A stretch of 64,000 nucleotides of DNA from Dama dama (taxonomy: Eukaryota; Chordata; Mammalia; Artiodactyla; Cervidae): NCBI RefSeq assembly GCF_033118175.1, contig NC_083691.1, positions 18,635,001 through 18,699,000 of the forward strand, read 5' to 3'. Both the position numbers and the translations under genes were made by a program. This document shows, piece after piece, positions 33,786 through 44,936 of the stretch. Within the stretch, counting starts at the first letter, position 1, and each line of letters starts with the position of its first letter. The notes below the pieces were generated by a model, which was not told the DNA's origin, searched no databases, and saw only the letters and a program-made list of their open reading frames with translations.

Positions 33786-34196
33786 TCAGTTCAGTTCAGT
33801 TCAGTTCAATCGCTCAGTCATGTCTGACTCTTTGCGACCCCATGGACTGCAGCACGCCAGGCCTCCCTATCCGTCACCAGCTCCCAGAGTTTACTCAAAC
33901 ACATGTCCACTGAGTCGGTGATGCCATCCAACCATGTCATCCTCTGTTGTCCCCTTCTCCTCCTGCCTTCAATCTTTCCCAGCATCAGGGTCTTTTCTAA
34001 TGAGTCAGTTCTTCACATCAGGTGGCCTAAGTATTGGAGTTTCAGCTTCACCGTCAATTCTTCCAATGAATATTCAGGAGTGATTTCCTTTAGGATGGAC
34101 TGGTTGAATCTCCTTACTGTCCAAGGGACCCTCAAGAGTCTTCTCCAACACCACAGTTCAAAAGCATCAATTCTTCAGTGCTCAGCTTTCTTTACA
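33786..34196 (-). mobile_element. BovB 3' fragment
   Basis: (cagtt)n start, ends 'gctcagctttctttacagg'. A 168-codon plus frame across it (33903-34409) is antisense to BovB and not a gene. Confidence 0.93.
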
Positions 34197-35352
34197 GGCC
34201 CCCCAATTAAGTTCTCTGACTCTTTCTTTCCCAGAAGTCACTGGCTGGACTGTGTTTCAGGGGCCCATGAGGCCTGTCAGGGTCTGAGACTTAATCTGAG
34301 ACTTGTGGCTGGTCAAGAACCAGCTTTGGCTCCAAAATTCTGCCTCCTTATCTCTACAAGGGTCTCTGGAAGGCTCTCAGAAGCTGTCCTTGGGAAGAGA
34401 AACATTTAAATTAGCACTGAGTTTCAGGGAAATTTGTGTTGAAGCAGAGACTGTCATCTGAAGCCTGGGCTTTCCTTTGTAAGTTTCATTTTAAATAAGG
34501 GTGTTTATGCAAATTTGTCAAGAAGGTTTAAAAATCTTGACTTGCCTCCGGAGCCAAACTCTGCTTTCCTAATTGGATAGGGAGTCATTGTTAAAGCTCG
34601 CGACCAATGTTCTTCGCCAAATTGCGTGTTTTACAAGAACAGCTCTTGAAAACATATAATTCTGATGTTGTGAAACTGTTGCATCAGTGCAGAGTTTTGA
34701 AAAAATGGAAACGTTCACTCCCAGAAAGGAGGGGGTTGTTATTCGAGGTTGTAACTGTCTAGAGTACTGTCTGCCTAGCGGGGGAAGGAGACAGGCATTT
34801 GTGGGCTGATTTCTCAATAGTGTGGGAAGGTTGGGGATTGGGTGTGATGAAAAGAAGAAAGGACTTCAGATTCGGAGACCTGGTCACCCTTTGCCCCAGG
34901 CTGCCAATTGCTCAAGGCCAATCATTGAAACTTGCCGACCTGGTTTTCTCAGTGGGAAAGTGAGCGAGTTGGGAGTAGATGCCCCCAAGTAACTTGGGTG
35001 CCTAAGGACCTTACTTCTCTGGGCCTGCTTTTCCCACTTGGCAGGAAAAGGTGTCAAGTGGGGTGGCTCAGGGAACAGCCTGGTCCTAAATTCCATAAAC
35101 TCTGAAATGTTTGCCTGGTGACGACTCTGTCCCTGGTGAGTCCTGGTCCCCAAGAGGCCTCTCCGGGCAGCTACCTTCATCACGTCCTTCTTCCAGTGAG
35201 GTTAGTCAAGTAATTCTTCACTAACCATTCTTGGGTCGAGTCTTTCCAATGCCAGAAATAAAGGAGGATTTAAGGAAATTTCATTTTTCTCTTTTGGATC
35301 ACTGTTTACAGTTGAGAAATGGAATGTTTTCTGCCATATCAGTAAACAAAAA
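34197..35352. other. Repeat-poor unique block
   Basis: 1.15 kb with at most a faint MIR (34865-34985). Bases 34480-34830 are AT-balanced with stretches typical of conserved non-coding DNA. An inverted repeat gtcaaga...tcttgac sits at 34517-34541. Minus frames of 82 and 99 codons lack domains. Confidence 0.4.
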
Positions 35353-35805
35353 TGTCACAGTCATCAGCCCTCCAATGTGAGCCTAAGGGCACTCAGGAAG
35401 GAGAACAGTATCTGCAACCTAACAACCATCAGATTTCAGCCACTCCCAATGGTAAGCCTGAGGCAGCTTAGGACGTGATACTGGCCTGGGATAGCTGAGA
35501 TGCAAATGAAAGGAATACTGTCCCTGAGCCCAGACTCTGGCATCTTCCCATACAAAGAGAACTGCTAAATTCCTTAACTTGGGCTATCTGATTTTCTTTG
35601 ATTAGCAATGATCTTTATATGTTCAGGCTACCTGCCCTTTTTTGCAAAATTTCTATATAACCTGGCTCCTCCTCTTGCCTCCTCTGAGCTGTTCTCCCAG
35701 GGTCATTTGAGATTCTGCCTCCCGGGCTTGAAGCCCTAAAAATTCCCATCGAATAAAACATAACTCTCAACTTCTAGGTTGTGACTATTTTTTTTTAAGT
35801 TGACA
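35353..35805 (+). mobile_element. Solo retroviral-type LTR
   Basis: Begins TG ('tgtcacagtcatcagccctc') and ends CA ('aagttgaca'). In order it has an octamer ATGCAAAT (35500-35507), a TATA box TATATAA (35654-35660), a poly(A) signal AATAAAA (35752-35758) about 95 bp downstream, and a T-rich end. This is the U3-R-U5 layout of an LTR. No gag, pol or env, primer-binding site or second LTR is next to it, so it is solo. It resembles ruminant ERV LTRs, but I cannot name the family. No clear target duplication is seen at these edges. Confidence 0.75.
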
Positions 35806-36298
35806 CCCTATTTATACACTATAAAGTGATTGATCTGTTGGGAAGAGAATATAGGGTACAGACCAGGAATGGGTCATATTTTTCCTCCTTTGCCTTGAAA
35901 AGATACAAACCTCAAGGGACTCCTTGAACAACACATGTCTCCTGGAAACCTCTCTGAGACTTTGGAGGGGGCGCGTCTTGAGTCTAGGGCCGGCCTGAAT
36001 CACACAATGGGCTGGGGAGTGGTCTGGCTGCTACCGCAGGTCTTTTACATTGTCCTACCTTTTCCTGTGGTCCTAGAATGGCTCCTTCAAGTCCATGACT
36101 ACCTCCCCTGCCAGCTCGGTGGCTGTTGGGGACTCAACCTCCGTGGCTCCTGTCCCCAGGAGAGTTTCTCACTATTTAGTTTCTTCTGGGTGGGTCCTTG
36201 TAATCAGACGCTTTCCCCTTTGCTCCCAGCTTTCCTTCTAGTCCACCTTACAGCTCTTCTCGTATCTCAAGGCCAGAGTATCTCTCTCAGGTCCCTGT
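35806..36298. other. Unique sequence
   Basis: A 121-codon plus frame (35935-36300) encodes a Leu-rich product with no recognisable domain. No start context or splice evidence supports it. Confidence 0.35.
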
Positions 36299-36515
36299 GA
36301 AGTGAAGGGAAGTGACAGTCACACAGTCGTGTCTGACTCTTTGTGATCCCATGGACTGTAGTCCACCAGGCTTCTTTGTCCATGGAACTCTCCAGGCAAG
36401 AATCCTCGAGTGGGTAGCTATTCCCTTCTCCAGGGGATCTTCCTGACTCAGAGATTGAACCTGGGTCTCCCACATTGCTGGCAGATTCTTTACCATCTGG
36501 GCCACAGGGGAAGCC
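36299..36515 (-). mobile_element. Bov-tA SINE
   Basis: 'gtcacacagtcgtgtctgac' to the reversed head 'gggccacaggggaagcc'. Confidence 0.93.
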
Positions 36516-36989
36516 TGAAAACCAAGGCTTTCTTGTTTGGGCCCCCACCCTTTATTCTGGCTCCAGCTCAGCACTGGCCACCCCTGCCCCCAGCCCAGTA
36601 CCCTAGAGTCCTGGGTGTGCTTATGGGAACAGCCTGTGTGATGTCTTCTGCTCCTGTCTGAACTGAAATGACCCTCCATGCACAGGGAACCAGTCCTGGC
36701 CAGGAGTGCCTGCTCTCCATGTGTGCCCAGGACAGTCTTCTGCTACTCCTCATGTGTCACTCTACCTCTGCCCCTTATTCAACCCCCTGCTTCTCAGTGT
36801 CAGATTCTGTGCCTTGAGAAGCTCATTTGATCATTTTTTTGCCATTTTTACACAGAAGCACACATTCCTTCAGTCTAGTCAGTAGTGGACACAACAGCTA
36901 CTGATTGTCTACTAAATGCTCAGTGTGGACACATCAGGATGCTTCCAGCTGCACAAAGCAGAAAAGGCTCCAAATGACTTGTGATAACA
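36516..36989. other. Unassigned, possible L2
   Basis: CT-rich. 'tctacctctgccccttattc' and 'tgattgtctactaaatgctc' hint at L2/MIR. No gene. Confidence 0.35.
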
Positions 36990-37165
36990 ATGGCCAACAT
37001 AGGAGGTCTTATAATCCTGCAACAATCGTAAAGTAAATACAGTTATTATCTCTTTGTCTATTTTATAAATAAGAAGACCAAGAAGAGAGAGAGAAGCATA
37101 CCAAAAGTTATAAGTGGTAGAGCTTGGATCTGGTGGTCTAACTCAGAGCTTATACTTTGGGCCAC
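36990..37165 (-). mobile_element. MIR SINE
   Basis: 'attttataaataagaagacc', 'gtggtagagcttggatctgg' and 'ctaactcagagctt' in reversed MIR order. Confidence 0.7.
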
Positions 37166-37353
37166 TACACACATACTGTGTACTGAACCATACGATAGAA
37201 TTCTTTCATTTAACAAGATGTCCCAAGGTGGGAACATTCAAAAAGCAATGAATGGTGGCTTAACTTTGCCACCAAGGACCGGGGTTCTTCTCATCTTTAT
37301 GCTCTGCCATCTTTGCCTCTTGGCTTTTTTGTTCAGTATTATCCCTTTATGTT

Positions 37354-37550
37354 GGGCTTTCCAGGTGTCTCAGTCCACCTGCCAAGCAGGAGACATGAAT
37401 TCAATCCCTGGGTTGAGAAGATCCTCTGGAGAAGGAAATGGCAAACCACTCCAGTATTCTTGCCTGGGAAATCCCATGGACAGAAGAGCCTGGCAGGCTA
37501 CAGTCCATGAGGTTGCAGAGAGCTGGAGAAGATTTAGCAACTAAACAACA
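37354..37550 (+). mobile_element. Bov-tA SINE with TSD
   Basis: Flanked by atccctttatgtt (37341-37353) and atcccttcatgtt (37554-37566), 12 of 13 identical. Head 'gggctttccaggtgtctcag' and body are present. Confidence 0.94.
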
Positions 37551-37566
37551 TCAATCCCTTCATGTT

Positions 37567-37976
37567 ATAATATGGCTGTAGCAGCTCCAGGTATCACATA
37601 CTCACCCAACAATAACCAAAGGGCAGCAAAAGAGTAAGTCCCTTCCTTATGGTTCTTTTTAAGATGAGGGAAACATTCCTCAATTTACCCCAGACACCTC
37701 CTTTCATGACCCCTTAGCCAGAATAAAATGACATGTTCATTCATGAACTACTCACTGAGAAGAAACGGGCTTGCCATAATCGGCTAAGATAATCAAGACC
37801 AACCCCTGTTGAGCTGGGTAGAAGCACTGCTTCTTCTGAATACAAGGATGCCTGAGAACCTGAATGAAGTTGGTTTCTGGTTTGTCAACAAGGAAGGGGA
37901 ACTTGAGGGGTGAAGGCCTGCCAAACCCACCTCATTTCTTTTTCTCATCATAACCTGACCAGATAGGGATTATTAT
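37567..37976. other. Unassigned sequence
   Basis: No gene. The stretch around 37640-37850 reads like an old interspersed repeat that I cannot name. Confidence 0.35.
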
Positions 37977-38165
37977 CCCTGATGCTGGGAAAGATTGAGG
38001 GCTGGAGGAGAAGGGGGCCACAGAAAATGAGATGGTTGGATGGCATCACTGACTCAATGGGCATGAGTTTGAGCAAGCTTAGGGAGATAGTGAAGAACAG
38101 GGGAGCCTGGTGTGCTGCAGTCCGTGGGGTCGCAGAGTTGGACACGACTTAGCAATTGAACAACA
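37977..38165 (+). mobile_element. BovB 3' fragment
   Basis: 'cctgatgctgggaaagattg' to 'gacacgacttagcaattg'. It is inserted in a MIR whose halves lie on each side. Confidence 0.9.
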
Positions 38166-38275
38166 GCATTATCATTTTATAAGTAAGGAAATTAAGACTC
38201 TGAGGGAATGAGTTGGTTGGCCAAGGTCTGTATCCTCGGGCAGTAGGGAAGTACTGGAAGTGAAAACCTCCTTTC
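38166..38275 (-). mobile_element. MIR SINE
   Basis: 'tatcattttataagtaagg', 'aaattaagactctgaggg' and 'gttggccaaggtctgtatcc' in reversed order. Confidence 0.6.
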
Positions 38276-38392
38276 CCATGGTTTACCAACCGCACTGAAA
38301 GATTCACTGTCAGACGGATCTTGCTGTCCTGTTCCAGTGACTGCATCTTTAACAACAGTTTAATGACCAGAGGAATCCTCACGTTTTTTGCC

Positions 38393-38887
38393 TCACATTA
38401 CTTTGCCAACATAGGTCCATCTAGTCAAACCAGTCTGTTTACTGGTTTTTCCAGCAGTCATATATGGATGTGAGAGTTGGACCATAAAGAAAGCTGAGCA
38501 CCGAAGAACTGATGCTTTTGAACTGTGGTGTTGGAGAAGACCCTTGAGAGTCCCTTGGACTGCAAGATCCAACCAGTCAATCCTAAAGGAGATCAGTCCT
38601 GAATATTCATTGGAAGGACTGATGTTGAAGCTGAAGCTCCAATGCTTTGGCCACCTGGTGCGAAAAGCTGACTCTTTTGAAAAGACCCTGATGCTGGGAA
38701 AGATTGAAGGTGGATGGAGAAGGGGACAGCAGAGGATGAGATGGTTGGATGGCATCACTGACTCAATGGACATGAGTTTGAGTAAGCTTTGGGTGTTGGT
38801 GATGGACATGGAAGCCTGGCATGCTGCAATCCATGGGATCGCAAAGAGTCGGACACTTCTGAGTGACTGAACTGAACTGAACTGAAT
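38393..38887 (+). mobile_element. BovB 3' fragment
   Basis: 'attactttgccaacatagg' to (ctgaa)n. Its 5' truncation lies within a few bases of the one in the 928-1406 copy. The long minus frame across it is antisense. Confidence 0.94.
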
Positions 38888-39544
38888 CTTTATGTGGTGT
38901 TCACAGTCCTCGGGATGGGGGGAGCAGCGCACTGTGGGGCAGCGGGGAGCCAGGCTCTCCCAGCTCCCTCCTGTGGGGGCACAGCCAGGAAGCACAGCAT
39001 CTCTGGGCGTGGGATTCTTTCTTATTTGCAAATCTGTAGATTTTAGACAAGCCTGTGCTGCAGGTCCCATTCCAGAAGGCCCCTGCGAAGAGGTGGCCCC
39101 AGGGCCAGCTTTTACAGACCGCCTTTCTAATTCTCTTCTGAATGCTGCCACCTTTGATTTTCCAAGCCCCAGGACAGGCTCAGCCCCATCACCACTCCTG
39201 TGCCCCTTCCTCTCAAAGGTGTGGGGCCTGCTCTCACCCCAGGGCTCCCTCTCCTCATCCTGTGATCAGAGCACAGCTTAACTATTTGTGGACGCCACTG
39301 GGGACTACTCCCCGGGGAGATGCATATACAGAAAGCTGCAGCAGCCCGAACTCTAGGCAGGCCTGGGGGGCCAGGAAGCTGTTTGTCTACACGGATGGCT
39401 GACACTTTGGGAAAGTCGTGGGATCCGCTGTCCAGGCACATATGAGGTGGCAGGTCAGGACCACCATGCTTCTTCCCTGGAAACAAGCAAGAACACAGAC
39501 TTTGATTTTCCTCTCCCTTCTATTTGTGAATTTTTCACTCTGTT
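38888..39544. other. Unique GC-rich sequence
   Basis: Frames of 119-129 codons overlap on both strands. No domain. Confidence 0.35.
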
Positions 39545-39660
39545 CATCCATTTACCCATTCATCCATCCACCCATCCATCCATCCACCCCTTCATCAAAA
39601 ATGTCTGAGCCCTTGCTGAGGGGCAGGTATGGAGTACAATAACTCACTCTTGGTTCCTGC
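39545..39660 (-). repeat. (ATCC)n simple repeat and L2 end
   Basis: 'catccatccacccatccatcc' type repeat to 39592, then 'tctgagcccttgctgagggg', the reversed L2 terminus. Confidence 0.7.
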
Positions 39661-39666
39661 CCCATC

Positions 39667-40105
39667 AGTCCACTTCAGTCACTCAGTCATGTCTGACTCT
39701 TTGCGATCCCATGGACTGCAGTGCTCCAGGCTTCCCTGTCCATCACCAACTTCTGGAGCTTGCTCAAACTCATGTACATCACATCAGTGATGCCATCCAA
39801 CCATCTCATCCTCTGTTGTCCCCGTCTCCTCCTGCCTTCAATGTCTCCCAGCATCAGGGTCTTTTCCAATGAGACATTTCTTTGCATCAGGTGGCCAAGC
39901 TATTGGAGCTTCAGCTTCAACTTCAGTACTTCTAATGAATATTCAAGACTGATTTCCTTTAGGATTGACTGGTTTGATCTCCTTGCTGTCCAAGGGAATC
40001 TCAAGAGTGTTCTCCAACACCACAGTTCAAAATCATCAGTTCTTTGGCACTCAGCTTTCTTTACGGTCTAACTCTCACAGCCATTCATGACTATTGGATA
40101 AACCA
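39667..40105 (-). mobile_element. BovB 3' fragment
   Basis: 'cagtccacttcagtcactc' to 'ctattggataaaccag'. Older than its neighbours, judging by scattered mismatches. Confidence 0.92.
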
Positions 40106-41284
40106 GAAACCTTGCATTCTAGGGATTAAACTCCCCAACCAATGAGTATTTATAAAGTTGTAACCCCTCTCCCCCCATGGGCATTTGGGTTTGAACTTTG
40201 GTCTCCACAAAATGAATACATAAATATGGATAATTTAATGGTGGTCTCTCCAGGATCGAGCAAAAGTGAAACCAGAGCATTCTTTTTAAAAAGGGGCTCT
40301 GCCTTTCCAGAAATTTTTAAATCTCTTGAAGGTCAGTTAGATCACCCCTCTTCCTGGGGGTCTTGAACACCTACTTCTGAGCTGTGTACCTCAGGAGAGA
40401 TTAGTGATTCAAGCCTTGAAAGGGCCACAGGGAAGTCACAAGTGAACCCTGAAAGAGGGGCTCAAGTGCTCGTTGTGGGGGGGCCAGTTTAGCTGGCTGT
40501 GGGCTTCCTCTCCGCAGGGGTCTGAGTTAGTTGGGAGCTGCTTGGGAACCTTAAATGTACTGCAGGTCTGGACCTGCCCTGGGGACAGAGCAACTTCAGC
40601 CCCAAAATGCCTGGTTTCTGGCCCTGGTGGGACCTGATGGTGGGTGATGAGTTTGCTACCAGGTTCTCTTCCCGAGGGAAGAGACTGACATGTTCGAGGG
40701 ATTGGTATATTTCCAAACCTGGCTCCGTACTTATTATTTTAAACACGTCTGTAGAAGCTGTCAAGTTTAACAAAAGGTAGCCTTTTAAAGGCATTACTAA
40801 ATTTTTAATGACTTTTTTCATCCCTGCACATTTTCTCAGATGGTAAAACCACAAGCATAATCTTCGTCACATTGGGGCTTTGTTGTAAACAGTTATCGAA
40901 TGTCTCAAAAGGGTCTCCACACTCAAAATGTGGGGAGCCTGTCCCAGGGCAGGGTGATGACCTCTGGGAGCCCCATGCTCTTTCCCCACACTGGCAGGAA
41001 GCCTTGTGGGCGGGGAACCTCTTCTCCACGGCAGCCCCCTCCTCCGTGGCAGTTCATGCGCTGTCACTCTGGCTCTTGGAGAAAGCCTGAAGTCACAGTG
41101 GGCCTGACTGCATCCAGGTCACTGCACCCGAGTCCCCCACCCTCCTGAATCCCACCCCTCCCCTTCCTGTGAATTTTGCTCCCACAAAATCATGCTTCCT
41201 TTTACCATGTGGTGTGAATTCTATTCCCTTAAAACTAAACGACGGTCCTGCAGCAGGGCAATTAATAGGTTGCTTCTTTTCAAA
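40106..41284. other. Unique sequence
   Basis: 1.2 kb without an assigned repeat. A 121-codon minus frame (40489-40854) and shorter ones overlap it. No domain. Confidence 0.4.
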
Positions 41285-41500
41285 GCATTCATTAGAAAAG
41301 TCCCTGATGCTGGGAAAAATGAAGGGCAGAAGGAGAAGAGGACGTCCAAGGATGAGAAGGCTGGATGGCATCACTGATGCAATGAACATGAACTTGGGCA
41401 AACTCCGGGTAATGGTGAGGGACAGGGAGGCCTGGTGTGCTGCAGTCCATGGGGTCACAAAGAGTCAGACACGGTCTGGCTACTGAGCAACAACACCACC
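41285..41500 (+). mobile_element. BovB 3' fragment, variant
   Basis: 'gaaaagtccctgatgctggg' to 'ctactgagcaacaacacc'. It ends in 'acaacacc' rather than the ctgaa tail, as in the 37977 and 50242 copies. Confidence 0.9.
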
Positions 41501-41534
41501 TTTTCAGTTAAAATTAGGTTCAAACCACATTTGA

Positions 41535-41712
41535 ATGTGCAGCACTGCTCTTTATTAAGTTTCAAATTAAAACACCTGATGCCTTGATTTTAGCCAGTAA
41601 GACCTATGTCAGATTTCCAACCTACAGAAATGAAAGGGAATAAGTCTGTGTTATTTGAAGTCACTAAAGGTGTGGCCATTTGTTCCCACAGCGACAAGAC
41701 ACTAATATAAGT
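41535..41712 (+). mobile_element. MLT1-type LTR 3' part
   Basis: 'gccttgattttagccag', 'taagtctgtgttatttg', 'ggtgtggccatttgttcc' and 'gacaagacactaatataa' give the 3' end of an ERVL-MaLR LTR. Confidence 0.7.
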
Positions 41713-41734
41713 ACTCAAGAAACCTTGGGTTTCT

Positions 41735-41835
41735 CAGTTGCTTCTGGGAAAGGGGAATAGTTGAAGGACAAGAGTGAAAAAAGCATACTCTTTAAATTTT
41801 TGAACTATGTGAATGTGTTATTTTAATGCACATGA
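41735..41835 (+). mobile_element. L1 3' end fragment
   Basis: 'tttgaactatgtgaatgtg' and 'ttattttaatgca' resemble an old L1 terminus. Confidence 0.45.
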
Positions 41836-42089
41836 AAATGTCTTGAATGTTTGGGGACCTACTGCTGTGACCTTCAGGGTCACTCCCTTAACCCACTGTG
41901 GACAGGCCTCCACACACCTATGAGTGTCCAGTCTTCTCTGCAGCAGAAGACAGGATCCAGGAGAGAGTCAGTAGAGATCCCAATGAATCCAGGAACCCCA
42001 GGGAGGCTGGGCATCCCTCTCCTACCTTCCCACCCTTTCTCTGGCCCCTCCTGCCCTGTGGGAAGCAGCATGGTACAATGGAAGGGCCA
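41836..42089. other. Unique sequence
   Basis: No gene recognised; frames of 63-72 codons overlap. Confidence 0.35.
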
Positions 42090-42280
42090 CTTAGAGTCTG
42101 AAGACTTTGGGTCTGAATTCCTTTTCTATCACTCACTCGTTTTGAAACTGGACAAATTCCTTTACCTCTGTCTCTGTTTCTTCATCCAAAAATGAGATGA
42201 GTAGTCCCCTCGCAGTGTTTTTGTAAGGATTAGGTGCATGGTACTTAGTAAGAGCTTCATAAATATTAGATAAACCTGGA
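42090..42280 (+). mobile_element. MIR SINE
   Basis: 'cttagagtctgaagactttg', 'ctgtttcttcatccaaaaatg' and 'gtaaggattaggtgcatgg' with 'gcttcataaatattag' give a near-complete MIR. Confidence 0.8.
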
Positions 42281-42416
42281 TCCTGTTAAAGTTCATCTTG
42301 TTTACCTTTGGGAGAATTTACACTGAGAAGTGCACTTAGCAGACATGAGATTCATATTTCCCCTGGCCAGAGAGCCCCTGAAGGAGACAAAAATGATCAC
42401 CATTGCCATTCTGTAG

Positions 42417-42632
42417 GGCTTCCCTGTGGGCGCAGTGGTTAAGAATCCGCCTGTCAATGCAGGAGACATGACTTCGATCCCTGGGTCGGGAAGATCCCCT
42501 GGAGGAGGAAATGGCAACCCACTCCAGTATTCTTGCCTGGAGAATCCCCATAGACAGAAGAGCCTGGTGGGCTATAATCCATGGGGTCACAAAGAGTTGG
42601 ACACAACTTAGCACCTGAGCATACATGCACAT
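42417..42632 (+). mobile_element. Bov-tA SINE with TSD
   Basis: Flanked by cattctgtag (42407-42416) and cattctatag (42633-42642), 9 of 10. Full-length. Confidence 0.94.
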
Positions 42633-42879
42633 CATTCTATAGCAAATCACATTCTCTGGTCTGCCTTCACTTGGAGGACCACAAGCATCCCTCAAAGACA
42701 CCTGTCCTCAGCTACTGCCAGAGGTCCTTAGGTATGTCTGCCTCTGCCTGGGCATGCTGGGTGCACCCGGGGGTGTGCCCGGCTCTCCTGGGTGCTTGCT
42801 GCTGCTAAGGGTGGGGTACTGAGAAATTGGAGGCTGGTGTACTACCTAGTGATCCACAGTACATTCTCTCCCACAGTTT
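42633..42879. other. Unique sequence
   Basis: No gene or repeat recognised. Confidence 0.3.
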
Positions 42880-43218
42880 CTTTTTTTTAAAAAAATAACT
42901 TTATGTATTTTTTTTTTTTTTTGCAGGGCTGGGTCTTCGCTGCTGCACAGGCTTTTCTGTAATTGCAGTGAGTGGGGGCTTCTCGTTGTGGTGCCTTCTC
43001 TTTTTGCAGAGTGTAGTCTCCAGGACATTTGGGCTTCAGTAGCTGTGGCTCCTGGGCTATGTAGTTGTGGCTCCTGGGTTCTAGAGCACAGACTCAACAG
43101 CTGTGGCACATGGGCTTAGTTGTTCCACAGCATGTGGGATCTTTCCGGTCCAGGGATCAAACACATGTCTCCTGCACTGACCAGCGGATTCTTTACCCCT
43201 GAACTACCAGGGAAGCCC
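42880..43218 (-). mobile_element. CHR-type SINE, long form
   Basis: T-rich tail, 'gggtcttcgctgctgcacagg', and reversed head ending 'aactaccagggaagccc'. Possible short TSD cagtttct on both sides. Confidence 0.93.
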
Positions 43219-43889
43219 TCTTCCAGTTTCTGAGAGTGAAGAATCCAGTAGTAGCCTAGCCACGTAGTTCTGGCTCAGGGTCGCTCACGAGGCTACAGTC
43301 AAGCTGTTGGCTAGATAGATCTGCATCATCAAAAACGGTGAAAGGGTTTGAGGCTCCCTCTCCAAGAGGGCTCACTTCACGTGGCTATCAGTTGGAGTCC
43401 TCAGTTCCTTACTGACTATTGGTTGGACTGACTCCAGGTTACCTTCTGGGCCCCTCCAAACTCCACGTAGGGTCTCTCCAGGGCAACTGGCTCCCCCAGA
43501 GTGAGATATTTGTGTGCACGTGCATGCTCGAGATGGGGAGAGAGAGCAGAACAGAAGCCACGGTGTTTTCCATAACCTAACTCAGAAAAAGAAATGCATC
43601 TGTATTCTCCCTAATCTCAAGCTGAAATTCGGCATTGCTTTCAATTAGACATGTAGGCAACAAACTAAAGCACTTAAGAGGAAAGTTACTAGTTTCTTTA
43701 TCATTGATGCAATCACAGACCGGTTCATATCATGTGACAGTTTGTTAGGGATGTCTCCAGATCTAGACTAAGGGCATCATCACATAATCAGATCAAGGCT
43801 GACTGCAGGTCCAATGCTGTCTTGTTGTCTCAAGTGTTCCCAATGATGCGCCTGGGCTGCCCTACCTCACAGCTTTATTCTCTTTCTTT
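43219..43889. other. Possible old repeat, unnamed
   Basis: Bases 43240-43660 ('ggctacagtcaagctgttgg', 'ctggctcccccagagtgag', 'cataacctaactcag') match a text common in mammalian genomes; I cannot assign the family. No gene. Confidence 0.4.
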
Positions 43890-43996
43890 CAATATCATTG
43901 TTTTTCTTTTAAATCCTATGTATTTTATTTCATTCATTCAAAAATAATATTGGCTACTAAGGGGGTCCCGGGAACAAAAAAGGTCAAGACTGCTGA
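43890..43996 (+). mobile_element. hAT-type DNA transposon end
   Basis: 'aaatcctatgtattttattt' followed by 'gggggtcccgggaac' and the terminus 'aaggtcaagactgctg' resemble the end of a hAT element. Confidence 0.5.
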
Positions 43997-44454
43997 AGCC
44001 AGGTGACCTGTCTCCTCTAAGACTCGCCTCTGCATGGGCAAATCAGGCCTTCCACGTCTACTGCCAATGTGGAACATGAACAGGCTCGAGCCCTTCACCC
44101 CCATTAATCCCGTGAATGGCTTCCTCGTGGATTTGCTGTTGTTTGCTTTTTGGTGATGGTGCCTGTTGTGGTGTCCGGGCCTGGCTGGTGACTCAGCGTC
44201 TAGGGTCTTGATGGGCTGCAGGTGGGTCCCTCCAGACTCTCTGTTCTTGGAGAAACGGCTGCTGAGAGTTCCCTGAATATGTATCAGGAACTGATTTCAC
44301 TGGGGGAAAAAACCTGTGAAATTCTTTATGCAAATATGAAAGCACAGAGCGGAGCTTATCTCCCCTGGCCAAATCCACCTGCCTTGTCCTCAGCTGCTTC
44401 AGACAGAGCTCAGCCAATGGACACGTCTCTAAAGAGGGAAGTGGGGAACATCTG
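43997..44454. other. Unique sequence
   Basis: No gene. A 101-codon plus frame (44222-44527) ends in a MIR. Confidence 0.35.
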
Positions 44455-44640
44455 TGGAGCTCTTACAAGCATCTCCCCATTTACTGCTCCTAGCACATCT
44501 GGGAGGTGGTCTCCTATCCCCATTTAACAGATGAGGAAATGAGGCCCCAGGACTTTACAGGACTTCCTCCAGTTAACCCTGTTTGCAAGCGATAGAGCTA
44601 GGACTTGACCCCCAAGCCTGCAAGCACACTGTTCTCACTC
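44455..44640 (-). mobile_element. MIR SINE
   Basis: 'atccccatttaacagatgag', 'gaaatgaggccccaggac' and 'gatagagctaggacttgac' give a near-complete reversed MIR. Confidence 0.8.
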
Positions 44641-44730
44641 CCTCAGTGCTGGTGAAAGTTGGTGGCCTGGGGTTGGTGGGTGCCAGCTTGACTGCCAAGT
44701 TGAGCAATTATTTCAGTAAGTTCCTGAGTA

Positions 44731-44936
44731 AGTGAAAGTCGCTCAGCTACACCTGACTCTGTGACTCCGTGGACTGCAGGCTGCCAGGCTCCTCTGTCCG
44801 TGGGGTTCTCCAGGCAAGAATACTGGAGTGGGTAGCCATGCCCTTCCCCAGGGAATCTTCCTGACCCAGGGATCGTACCTGGGTCTCCTGAATTGCGGGG
44901 CAGATTCTTTACCGTCTGAGCCTTACTGGGTAGCCA
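44731..44936 (-). mobile_element. Bov-tA SINE
   Basis: 'gtgaaagtcgctcagctacac' to 'gagccttactgggtagcc'. Confidence 0.92.

Noticed and set aside
38393..39151. 252-codon minus-strand frame
   Set aside because: Most of it is antisense to a plus-strand BovB fragment. BovB antisense frames recur at every copy.
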